Shown piece after piece: positions 7,213 to 15,066 of a stretch of 64,000 nucleotides of DNA. This DNA comes from Pseudophaeobacter leonis (GTDB taxonomy: Bacteria > Pseudomonadota > Alphaproteobacteria > Rhodobacterales > Rhodobacteraceae). Within the stretch, counting starts at the first letter, position 1. Every line of letters starts with the position of its first letter. The position numbers and the translations under genes are program-made. The notes under the pieces were generated by a model. The model worked only from the letters and a program-made list of their open reading frames with translations. It did no database searches and was not told the DNA's origin. The stretch covers positions 1 to 64,000 of the forward strand of contig NZ_MWVJ01000102.1 in the NCBI RefSeq assembly GCF_002087335.1, given 5' to 3'.

Positions 7213-9507
7213 CTATTGGGAGAACCCATGTAACGCTTTCTCGATCGCTGACAGAAGATCCACGCGGTGCACCGGCTTCATCAATCTGATGTCTTCGGGG
7301 CGCAGGCCGTTGCCGTGGACAGTTGCCTCGCTGGCATAGCCGGACATAAAGACGACCGGTAGATCAGGTCTAAGTTCGCGCAGCGCCTTCGCAAGAGTGG
7401 TTCCCTGCAATTCACCGGGCATGACGATGTCGGTGACCAGCAGGTCGAAAGCAGGCTCGTCCAGAAAAATTTTCTTTGCTTCATCGCCTGTAGTCGCTGT
7501 CTTTACTTCATATCCAGCTTTCTCAAGTGTCGCCAAAAGAATTTCCAACACCGCTGCCTGATCTTCAACAAGCAGAATACGTTCAGTTCCTCCTGCGGGC
7601 TGCGTAACTACCGTTGCGTTGTCCAGCGCGCGACCGTGCTCATCTGGCAAAGCCCGGAAAAAGAGTTTCACCGTCGTTCCGACGTCTGGCTCGGAATAGA
7701 TGCGGGCGGTCCCACCGGATTGGTCCATGAATCCCTGGATCATCGAAAGACCCAAGCCCGATCCCGATCCGGGCGGTTTTGTGGTGTAGAATGGCTCAAA
7801 TACGGTCTCCAGCGACTCCTTCGGAATGCCTTCACCCGTGTCGCTGACCGCAAGCATCACGTATTCGCCCGGCTCCAGCCCGCCTTCAACAGATGTCGTA
7901 TCGTCTGGCCGGATCAGGATATTGGCGGTTTCAATCGTCAGATTTCCGTCGTTCTGCATGGCATCGCGCGCATTGATGACAAGGTTCAAAAGCGCGCTTT
8001 GTGTCGATCCTGCATCCGCTTCAATCCGCGACAGATCGGCCTGCAATGAGGTCTCGACATGAACTGTTGCAGGCAGGGTCCGACCTATCCAGGATTGGGT
8101 CGAATGGACGATTTCATTGAGATCTAGAACCTTGGGGGCCAAAGCTGCCTGCCGTGCAAAGCTAAGCATGTTCCGGGTCAGGTCGGACCCCCGCCCAACA
8201 GCCCCTATTGCCGCGTCGATAAGCTTCAGATCCTCGGATTTGGTTATGTCGTCCCGCAACAACTCTAGATTACCAAGGAGCACCGCCAGCAGGTTGTTGA
8301 AATCATGCGCAACGCCCCCCGTCATATGGCCGATGGATTCGAGTTTCTGCGCCCTGCGAAGCCGTTCTTCGCTGGCCAGCAGTTCTGCCTGCGCTTCGAA
8401 CAATTCGGTGACGTCGGTTGCGATGCCAACGATGCGTTCCAACTTTGAATGGTCATCCCAGACCGGGAACCCTCGAGCATAAAGTATCCGTTCAGAGCCG
8501 TCGGGCCGGATCACCTTGTAGGTCGGGAAATCAATGTGCCTAACCGTTCCTGGGGGCGTCTCGGCAATTGCCTTTTGCGCCTGTTCGACCGTTCGTTCGA
8601 CATCTTTGCGCCCCTGCTCGTCCAGCGCGTCCATCCATGCCGTGGGGCTGCTCAGCAATACTTCTGAGCTACGGCCCCACATTTTCTCATAGGCAGGATT
8701 GACGTACCACACCTCTTGCCAATCGGGTGACCCGATCCAGAACAGGTCGCCAACATTCTCGGCGATTTCGCGAAAGCGTTTTTCGCTCTCGCGGACAGTG
8801 GCAAAAGAGTGCTCGAGCCGCTTGTTCAGTTCATTGAACTTCTGAAAGACAACAGCCAGTTCATCTTGCCGGTCCCGCATGGACGCGGGTTTGAATTCTG
8901 GCACCGCCACCGCTCCTTCGTGCTTGCGAAGAAACTGGGTGAATTCCTCAAGCGGGGTCAAAATAAACCGCCTGAGGAAAAGGATCATGAAACCAGCGAC
9001 GAGGAAGGTTTTGATTGCGTTGCTGATCAGAATGACCAGCGCTTTCTGTAAGAGCCGTTGATAGACCCCATCTAAAGACGCCTGCACCATCAGCGTGCCG
9101 ATCTGCCGAATTTCTCCCAAGTGGCTGTATTGGACAGGATAGTCGCTGCCGACCACGTTCCTGACGGCGAGTTTGCCTACTGAAATAACGGCGTCGTCGT
9201 TCTCAAGGACAGCAAGGTATTGCATGTCCGTCAATTTTTCGATGCCTTCAATCTGCAATTTGATGCTGTCAAAATCGGCCACCCAAAGGCTTTGGGCGAT
9301 ATTAGCCAGATGAACCTGCCTGACCTCAACCAATCGCTCGTCGATCGCGGCTCGATCCGTGCGGTAATCCAGGAAAAGCTGAATGCCCGTCAGTACCAGC
9401 GTTACCACAGAACTGAACAGAACGACATATACGACAAACCGACGGTCGATGTGGGAATACGGCCTCGTCCGGTCCGCTCCCACAGGTGTGGCGGGCCCGT
9501 CCGTCAT
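7213..9507 (-). CDS. hybrid sensor histidine kinase with PAS and receiver domains
   Basis: A 764-residue inner-membrane kinase. Transmembrane segments at about residues 23-46 and 155-180 flank a periplasmic sensor region. A PAS domain (about 245-365, FWIGSPDWQEVWYVNPAYEKMW) precedes the HisKA domain with the phosphorylated histidine in GHMTGGVAHDFNNLL (residue 401). The ATPase domain shows N box NLVINARDAM, G1 VSDTGEGIP and G2 SGSGLGLS. A C-terminal receiver (about 640-760) has its aspartate in DLLVTDIVMPG and the lysine in LMKPV. It is the last gene of a leftward cassette with a binding protein and a stand-alone receiver, which probably supply its signal and take its phosphate. Confidence 0.93.
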   Translation of the reverse strand: MTDGPATPVGADRTRPYSHIDRRFVVYVVLFSSVVTLVLTGIQLFLDYRTDRAAIDERLVEVRQVHLANIAQSLWVADFDSIKLQIEGIEKLTDMQYLAVLENDDAVISVGKLAVRNVVGSDYPVQYSHLGEIRQIGTLMVQASLDGVYQRLLQKALVILISNAIKTFLVAGFMILFLRRFILTPLEEFTQFLRKHEGAVAVPEFKPASMRDRQDELAVVFQKFNELNKRLEHSFATVRESEKRFREIAENVGDLFWIGSPDWQEVWYVNPAYEKMWGRSSEVLLSSPTAWMDALDEQGRKDVERTVEQAQKAIAETPPGTVRHIDFPTYKVIRPDGSERILYARGFPVWDDHSKLERIVGIATDVTELFEAQAELLASEERLRRAQKLESIGHMTGGVAHDFNNLLAVLLGNLELLRDDITKSEDLKLIDAAIGAVGRGSDLTRNMLSFARQAALAPKVLDLNEIVHSTQSWIGRTLPATVHVETSLQADLSRIEADAGSTQSALLNLVINARDAMQNDGNLTIETANILIRPDDTTSVEGGLEPGEYVMLAVSDTGEGIPKESLETVFEPFYTTKPPGSGSGLGLSMIQGFMDQSGGTARIYSEPDVGTTVKLFFRALPDEHGRALDNATVVTQPAGGTERILLVEDQAAVLEILLATLEKAGYEVKTATTGDEAKKIFLDEPAFDLLVTDIVMPGELQGTTLAKALRELRPDLPVVFMSGYASEATVHGNGLRPEDIRLMKPVHRVDLLSAIEKALHGFSQ

Positions 9508-10231
9508 TCAAAAGAGGGGCCATAATTTGATCGAACAGAGCCTGGTATGTTCCATCTGCCTTGATCTCCCGCAAGGCTGCGGTGATTTCAGGAACTAGAT
9601 CGCGATGTTTCTTATGCACGTAGAGATACATGTCTCTGACAGATAACGGAGGGTCGATGGATTGGATGGCCGTCCAACCTTTTGTTTCCAAAAAGGCCGA
9701 ACCCTGCCAAAGATCGAACAGGACTACGTCGACGCGTCCGCGCTTGGCCAGCAAGAAAAGTTGGTCGGGATCCCGTTCCGTCACAAGACTTTTTACATCG
9801 GTGACCTTCGCCTCGAATATCTTCCACCCCGTGACGTAGGCGACAGAGTGAGTGTGTAAATCCTCCCAATCGTTCAGCACCAGATCGCGTTGCGTCGAGA
9901 AGGCCGCAAACCGCATGTCGGCAAGCGTCAAAGGCACCTGAATGAGGTTTTTATAGATTTTTTCAAGCCCTCCGATCCGATAGGCATCGCCGTCGGCCAA
10001 CCCGCTATTGGCGTCTTGGATGGCGCGTTCGGGGGGCAGGCCGACCACGACAATGGGCTGGCCGATCCGCGCGCCAACTTCGTGCAGGACAAGATCAATG
10101 AACCCCGTTCCGTCCTGCTTGTGAAATGGTGCGTTCGCTGCGGTACTGAAGACGAGTGCCTTTTCGGCAAGCGCTGGCTGACAAGTCAGCAACAACAAAG
10201 CGAACCAAAACCTGAAAAATGGAGAACTCAT
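9326..10231 (-). CDS. periplasmic solute-binding protein (SBP_bac_3 type)
   Basis: Signal peptide (FWFALLLLTCQPALAE) followed by an amino-acid-type class 3 binding fold: PFHKQDGTGFIDLVLHEVGAR near the N-terminus and GTYQALFDQIMAPLL at the C-terminal helix. The homologous part ends near position 9515; the last 60 residues are a run-on that overlaps the kinase gene by 182 bp and has no protein-like character. A one-base change there would give a stop directly before the kinase ATG, so a sequence error is likely. No permease or ATPase is nearby, so the protein probably senses a ligand for the adjacent kinase instead of feeding an importer. Confidence 0.75.
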   Translation of the reverse strand: MSSPFFRFWFALLLLTCQPALAEKALVFSTAANAPFHKQDGTGFIDLVLHEVGARIGQPIVVVGLPPERAIQDANSGLADGDAYRIGGLEKIYKNLIQVPLTLADMRFAAFSTQRDLVLNDWEDLHTHSVAYVTGWKIFEAKVTDVKSLVTERDPDQLFLLAKRGRVDVVLFDLWQGSAFLETKGWTAIQSIDPPLSVRDMYLYVHKKHRDLVPEITAALREIKADGTYQALFDQIMAPLLNDGRARHTCGSGPDEAVFPHRPSVCRICRSVQFCGNAGTDGHSAFPGLPHGSSRDRRAIG

Positions 10232-10438
10232 ATTTCACCTTCCCTACGACGGGTATTTCTAACCATAGCCAAATTGGTATTTTTGTGAAGTTCTTACTGC
10301 AAGCTGACGCGTGGGATGTCTTTAGTGTATTAGGCCACCCTTGCGAGCGACCTTGTCCGCATTCGGCACATAAGGTCAAATACACACAGTGCAGCATGCG
10401 GTACTATGAGCTCCTTGCGGTCATGCGGCCGCACAGCA

Positions 10439-10825
10439 TCACACACCCAATTCTCGTGCTTCCTGTTCCAGCAAGGCGATCAGATCGTTTTTGCCGAGGG
10501 GCTTGAAGATATTGCGCTCGACCGACAAGTTTCGAGCTTCGGCAATCATTTTGGCTGCCAGAAACGGAGCGTCTGCTCCACCAGCAATGAACCGCAAACG
10601 CAATTGGCGATCCACATCGACAAGACCTTCGATTGCTTCAATCCCATCCATTTCAGGCATGTAGATATCAACGATAAGCAAAGCTGATCCCGAACCCGAC
10701 GCGACTTGTTCGACAAGATCCTGCCCATTCACACAAATTACGGGCAGCCATCCTTCGCGACTGGCCACTGTAGCGATATATTCTGAAAAACCAGTATTGT
10801 CGTCTGCAATATATAGCTGCTTCAT
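10439..10825 (-). CDS. single-domain response regulator receiver
   Basis: A 128-residue CheY-like protein with no output domain. The acidic pair is in YIADDN (residues 6-9), the phospho-acceptor aspartate in LLIVDIYMPEMDG (about 53) and the lysine in NIFKPLGK (about 110). The usual Ser/Thr of strand 4 is replaced by Ala (RFIAGG where the kinase receiver has FMSGY), which may alter phosphate signalling. It is the promoter-proximal gene of the cassette with the binding protein and hybrid kinase, and could act as phosphate sink or relay. Confidence 0.85.
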   Translation of the reverse strand: MKQLYIADDNTGFSEYIATVASREGWLPVICVNGQDLVEQVASGSGSALLIVDIYMPEMDGIEAIEGLVDVDRQLRLRFIAGGADAPFLAAKMIAEARNLSVERNIFKPLGKNDLIALLEQEARELGV

Positions 10826-11060
10826 AGGGCTCTTTTACCGAGATCGTAGTAAATGCTCTATTTCATCACCATTGTGACGGCCAATGACTCCATTTGCAAG
10901 GTTCGCCGACGTCAGTTTCCGACTTGGCGTCACCATTGCCTCGCATCCGCAGCGAATGGCTCCTTCCCGCCCTTCCAGTTGACGCCCCCCTCCCCCTAGG
11001 CCTAGCCAGCTTAAGGTCAAGTTCGCCAGTAGACAGCCAAAGCTTCGCCCACAATCTAAA

Positions 11061-11078
11061 TGGGGTATTTTTACCCCG
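11061..11078. promoter_or_regulatory. fourth copy of the phage repressor operator
   Basis: TGGGGTATTTTTACCCCG, sharing the TGGGGT and TTTACCCC arms of the operators at 5964-6039. It lies 35 bp upstream of the phage gene at 11113, in promoter position. It implies that the repressor at 6041 also controls the rightward phage genes, 5 kb away across the signalling cassette. Confidence 0.65.
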
Positions 11079-11112
11079 TTATTAATCTTCACATCAACCG
11101 ATGGAGGATTGA

Positions 11113-11382
11113 ATGAACGACATTACTAGAACCGCCCGCCAGATTATCAGTGCACCCGAGGATTACCTGCACGACACCAGCCTGTTTACAGCTGCCTGGG
11201 CAACAATGAAGGCGGCACGCGGCCAGGGATTTGACCCGCAGCGCCTGCAGCCACAGCACCTAATTGGTCGGCCCACACCTGCGCCCGAACCGCTTGACCA
11301 AACCCTGACCCGGGTTGGTGAAACTGTGCGCACCTATGCTGCCAAACAGGGATACCGCGCCCCGCGCCGCCATGCCGCGTGA
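11113..11382 (+). CDS. hypothetical phage protein
   Basis: An 89-residue protein with SD GGAGG 7 bp upstream. Contents: an alpha-helical N-terminus (DYLHDTSLFTAAWATMKAA) and a basic C-terminus. No family recognised. It is the first gene behind the operator at 11061-11078 and heads a rightward string of phage-type genes that ends at the excisionase-like gene. The sequence following it up to 11613 is non-coding and strongly structured. Confidence 0.5.
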   Translation: MNDITRTARQIISAPEDYLHDTSLFTAAWATMKAARGQGFDPQRLQPQHLIGRPTPAPEPLDQTLTRVGETVRTYAAKQGYRAPRRHAA

Positions 11383-11480
11383 GCTAACAGGGGATCGCCT
11401 TCCTAGACGCCTTGCAGCCCGCCAAGATCAGCACTCGCAGGCCTGCCAGCGGGCACCCCCGCCCCCGTAATAACACTTCG

Positions 11481-11593
11481 ACCGGCGCCAGGAGGACGGC
11501 GCCGGTCACTCCTTTCAGAATTCCGCGCCCTCATCCCGATTGCGCGGAGTGGCGCGGGCGGTTCAGTCCTCCTCCAAAGTTCACCGCCCGCGC
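11481..11593 (+). other. tandem hairpin element with complementary loops
   Basis: Three consecutive perfect hairpins in a 230-bp gap between phage genes. H1: ACCGGCGCC / GGCGCCGGT at 11481-11489 and 11498-11506. H2: TCCGCGC / GCGCGGA at 11522-11528 and 11542-11548. H3: GCGCGGGCGGT / ACCGCCCGCGC at 11552-11562 and 11583-11593. The whole 8-base loop of H1 (AGGAGGAC) is complementary to GTCCTCCT in the H3 loop (11566-11573). No T-run follows H1 or H3. It could be a structured leader, an antisense-sensitive RNA or a DNA site; nothing known to me matches it. Confidence 0.5.
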
Positions 11594-11613
11594 ACCAAAT
11601 AAAAGGCAACCCC

Positions 11614-11892
11614 ATGCCCCCACACACCCTGACAGCCGCTGCGGCGGAAATTGAGGATAAACACGGCCTGTGCAAAATTCTGACATTCCAGGATCTGGGA
11701 GGCATCTTAACACCCCCCAGCGATGATCCAACGGACTGGTGGGAGCCGGAGAACCTAACGCACCGCGCCGAACTGCACGGCATCCAAGCATCAGGCGCCG
11801 ATACGATTGAGGCAATCACCCACTGGGTCAAAATCGCCTCGGTAGGAAAACCCGATGGGCCCAATGAGCTCTTTTCGACACCTGCAGTGTGA
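11614..11892 (+). CDS. hypothetical phage protein
   Basis: A 92-residue acidic protein (DLGGILTPPSDDPTDWWEPENL in the middle) with no recognised domain. It lies directly behind the tandem hairpin element and 90 bp before the methyltransferase-like gene, in the same direction. No strong SD precedes the ATG (AAAAGGCAACCCC), so expression may depend on the upstream structure. Position alone suggests a phage early gene. Confidence 0.45.
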   Translation: MPPHTLTAAAAEIEDKHGLCKILTFQDLGGILTPPSDDPTDWWEPENLTHRAELHGIQASGADTIEAITHWVKIASVGKPDGPNELFSTPAV

Positions 11893-11981
11893 GCGCTGCA
11901 TTCTAGGGCGCGGCACCTCAAGCCCACCACTCACGATCAACGGCTGCGCCCTCCTCACCCAATCCAGAAAGCCCAGCGCCA

Positions 11982-12633
11982 TGGCAAAAGTTCTTATCGG
12001 ATGCGAAACCAGCGGAGTTGTCAGAGAGGCCTTTCTTGCCCTTGGCCACGATACATGGTCCTGCGACCTGCTACCCTCTGACACCCCGTCAAACCGTCAT
12101 ATCCAAGGCGACATTCTGGAGTCATGCAGGGCGACTGGGATTTGATGGCCGTCATGCATCCCCCCTGCACCCGCCTGTGTAACAGTGGTGTGCGCTGGCT
12201 CTCCAAACCACCAGCAGGCCGCAGCTTGCACGACATGTGGGCCGAACTCGATGAAGGTGCCGCGCTGTTCTCTGCCGTTTGGAACGTTGCCCATATCCCC
12301 TGCGTAGCCGTCGAGAACCCTGTAATGCACAAGCATGCGAAAGAACGGATCCAGGATTACCGGCCCCCTGCGCAAACGGTGCAGCCTTGGCAGTTTGCTA
12401 CCGATCCAAACGGGCCAGACAATGAGCGCAAGAGAACCTGTTTCTGGCTGCGTAGCCTACCACCTCTCACGGCAACAGGCTCCCTTGATGGATCGACCTC
12501 TCGCGACACTGTGCACAAGGCCAGCCCAGGCGCTGAACGCTGGAAGCTGCGCAGCAAGTTCTTTCCCGGCATCGCGTCCGCCATGGCTGACCAATGGGGA
12601 AGCCATGCCTCAAGACGGGAGCAGGCGGCATGA
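11982..12633 (+). CDS. phage C5-cytosine methyltransferase-like protein (frameshifted)
   Basis: Two frames join near 12118-12124 into a protein of about 217 residues. Part one begins VLIGCETSGVVREAFLALG, a motif I-like SAM-binding start as in DNA C5-methyltransferases, with an acidic residue at the end of strand 2 (SCDLLPSD). Part two has MHPPCTRLCNSG, matching motif IV with the catalytic cysteine in a P-P-C context, and VENPVMHKH, matching motif VI (E-N-V/P). The protein is short and lacks an obvious target-recognition domain, so it may be a diverged or non-specific enzyme. The break could be a one-base error. It overlaps the start of the next gene by 4 bp. Confidence 0.6.
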
Positions 12634-12815
12634 ATACCGATCAACCTATCTATGTGCCGCTTGCCGATTCCAAGAAAGTGTTCTCGGTCTCCCGCGACAC
12701 GATTTACCGGGCAGCTAAGAAAGGGCTGATAACGATCCACAAAGCACAAGGTAGATCCCTGCTGAAAGTGTCAGAGGTTTGCGCTTGGATTGAGGGAGGT
12801 GCAAAAAGCACTTGA
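12630..12815 (+). CDS. excisionase-like helix-turn-helix protein
   Basis: About 61 residues from the ATG at 12630, overlapping the methyltransferase-like stop (ATGA). The core KKVFSVSRDTIYRAAKKGLITIHKAQGRSLLKVSEV is the MerR/Xis-type winged helix of helix_turn_helix_17 proteins. In related prophages such a gene sits directly in front of the integrase. Here it ends 81 bp from the tRNA-Leu gene and no integrase follows, so the element is probably locked in place. Confidence 0.7.
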   Translation: MNTDQPIYVPLADSKKVFSVSRDTIYRAAKKGLITIHKAQGRSLLKVSEVCAWIEGGAKST

Positions 12816-12896
12816 TCGCTTGTGGGGCTAATTGTGGACCTGTTGAGGCAGGTCCACCCAAAAATAATTTACTTTCAGATACTTACTGGAAAGCCT

Positions 12897-12982
12897 TGGT
12901 GCGGCGAGAAGACTCGAACTTCCACGGGTGTTACCCCACAGCGACCTCAACGCTGCGCGTCTACCAATTCCGCCACGACCGC
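12897..12982 (-). tRNA. tRNA-Leu (anticodon GAG), one acceptor-stem base missing
   Basis: Minus strand begins GCGGTCGTGGCGGAATTGG (acceptor strand and D arm), has the anticodon arm CAGCG-TTGAGGT-CGCTG giving anticodon GAG, a long variable arm, T arm around GGAAGTTCGAGTC and encoded CCA. The 3' acceptor strand reads CGCCGC where pairing with GCGGTCG needs CGACCGC, so one A is absent at about 12904/12905. The long variable arm and anticodon fix it as leucine class II. The 3' end faces the phage genes, as expected for an integration site. Confidence 0.9.
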
Positions 12983-13122
12983 ACTGTCTAGGCTTGGTGA
13001 AGGCGTATTAGACGAGCCCACCAAGGATGTGAAGAGGTAAAATCGAAGAATATGGAATTTCACCCCACCCGTTCGTTTTCAGGCAAAATCACCAAACTTT
13101 AGCAAGACGCTGAGGAGAGCCT

Positions 13123-13149
13123 GAGGGGAGAATGAACGCTTCTCCCCTC
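13123..13149. terminator. hairpin downstream of caspase-like gene, no U-tract
   Basis: GAGGGGAGAA, seven bases, TTCTCCCCTC: a perfect 10-bp stem 22 bp beyond the stop of the leftward caspase-like gene. No run of T follows on the minus strand, so termination is possible but unproven. It may also stabilise the transcript end. Confidence 0.45.
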
Positions 13150-13170
13150 GTCACACGCAGATCTGTGCGC

Positions 13171-14941
13171 TTATTGATTTGCAGTCTGGGAGGCGGACAG
13201 GAACATGTCGCCTGACATCTGGTCGTAGTAGGCGGGGAACTGTTCGTGATTTACCGACGCTGCCAATTGCTGAACATCCCGACGCACTTGCTTTGCCAAA
13301 TCATGCAATGACATCCCCTGCTCCTGCAGGCGCGGCAGCAGGGCGCGGGTGAAGACCGAGTTTGGATTGTTGTCGTCGTCCGACAGCCGGTCCAGCGCAG
13401 TTTGCCCGGCCCCCGCAGAGTAAAGTATGAAAGCCCCTTCCGGAGGCTCCATACGCACCAAGCCGCGTGAGCCACCTACCGACCGCTTTCCATCTACAGA
13501 AAAGGGGTTGTTGCGGCAGGCATCAAGAACCATGATCGTGGTCCGTGCGCCTTTGCGTTGGAAAGTATCCAGGATTCTGCCCGCAGGAATGCTTTCTCCG
13601 GTGAGGAAACTCTCATCGCCATAGTTCACCACAGGCACATCTGACGGGAGCAGATAGTTTCGTCCGTCAACTTCAATGCCATGCCCGGCGAAATAGAACA
13701 AAACTTCGTCGCCTGGCTCGATTTGCCCAGCCAGAGTTGAGACCGCACTGTTGATCTCCCGGCGGCTGGCATCATAGAGCGTCAGCACGTCAAAGCCCAA
13801 TTCATTCAGCGTATTGCTTACGGCCTGGGCATCGTTACGTGCTTTTTGCAGCGACTCGAGGTTGGTATACCCGTCAACGCCAATCACCAGGGCCCGACGT
13901 CTGCTCGCAGGCGCGGTATAGACTGGCTGTCGAACGTCAGACTGGAGCGTGGCTGCCGCAGTCTGCTCCTGTGAAAGGGCCGCCATGGTCACACCCTGCT
14001 GGGGAGGTTGCGGCTGGATAGCCTGACCTTGCTGGATAACCTGGCCTTGCTGCATGACTTGGCCTTGCTGCATGACTTGGCCTTGCTGGGTCACCTGACC
14101 TTGGAAAACTTGCCCCTGCTGAACGGCCTGACCCTGGAAAACCTGGCCCTGATAGACCTGACCTTGGTAGACTTGGCCCTGGTAGTTTTGCCCTTGGACA
14201 GGCTGCCCCTGAACAAGCTGGCCCTGTGGCGGTTGAGCTTGGAAAACCTGGCCCTGACCGCCCTGCACCTGATACCCGGCTACGGCCTGCCCCTGCATCA
14301 CCATCTGTGGCTGTGCGCCGTAGGTTTGCACCGTGACGGGGGCTTGCCCTGCATGGGCGCCCTGCTGGGGAATTTGCTGCCCAAACTGCTGCGGAGCACC
14401 ATAGGTGCCGGTGGTCACCATTGTTGTTGCAGGCACACCTGCCATCTGCGGAACCTGCTGCTGTGGCACCTGTCTTTGCAGCTGTTCGTTCATATAAATC
14501 TTGAGCAGAATCTTCGACCCGTCAGGGTGTGAGTTCGCTTGCTGTGTCGCCTGAAAACCGCTTGCCAGCGCGCGCTGGTGGGCGGAATTCAAAAAACCCA
14601 ACTCATAATCGGTTAGCTGCCCGGTGGCAGGATAACCCATGTACCCTTGGTAATGGCTAATTGCAGCCCGCGATTTGCGACCCATTACACCATCTGGTGT
14701 GCCTGCTGGAAACCCAAAATAAGTCAAAGAGGTTTGCGTTTGCACGGTTTTGCACCCGCGCGGCAGAGTTCGCATTGCTCCGGGTGGTTGTGCGCTTATT
14801 GCGATTTGCTCCACTTACAATCGCACCGCCGATAATACCGCCGAGAAGAGCCGCGCCGAGGTTGTCAGCAGCCGTCGGCCCGCCAACTGAGGTTAAAATG
14901 ATGGTTGCAGCCAATGCTGACTTTAGCGACTTTGAAAACAT
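13171..14941 (-). CDS. secreted caspase-like (C14) protein with PG-binding and Q-rich regions (frameshifted)
   Basis: The N-terminal frame starts at the ATG at 14941 (SD GGGGAG) with a signal peptide (SLKSALAATIILTSVGG), and a glycine-zipper-like run (GAALLGGIIGGAIVSG). Near 14720-14780 the frame changes and continues through a peptidoglycan-binding-1 type repeat (LTYFGFPAGTPDGVMGRKSR), then about 190 residues extremely rich in Q, G and V, then a caspase p20 fold. Catalytic histidine is in LFYFAGHGIE and cysteine in MVLDACRNNPF. The protein is probably periplasmic and may cleave after basic residues as metacaspase-type enzymes do; the target is unknown. The shift may be a base error. Confidence 0.75.
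14017..14290 (-). repeat. coding minisatellite for Q-G-Q-V repeats
   Basis: Within the caspase-like gene, 15- and 18-bp units are repeated over about 270 bp and encode GQVYQ / GQVFQ and QQGQVM units. Copies differ at third positions, so the array is old enough to have drifted yet keeps the peptide pattern. Array length is likely to vary between strains. Confidence 0.7.
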
Positions 14942-15066
14942 GCCACTCCCCTTTATGTATACGCAATATGGAATCAGCCTAGCGCAATTTCGCTCATAGG
15001 GACGAGTCATTTCGCCAACAATTCAACCTATAGGCCAAATGGCCTCCCTTCCCGACAGGATCGACA

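Noticed and set aside
14008-14532. 174-codon plus-strand frame, leucine-rich (LALLHDLALLHDL)
   Set aside because: It is the antisense of the Q-G-Q repeat of the caspase-like gene; the repeat pattern produces it automatically.
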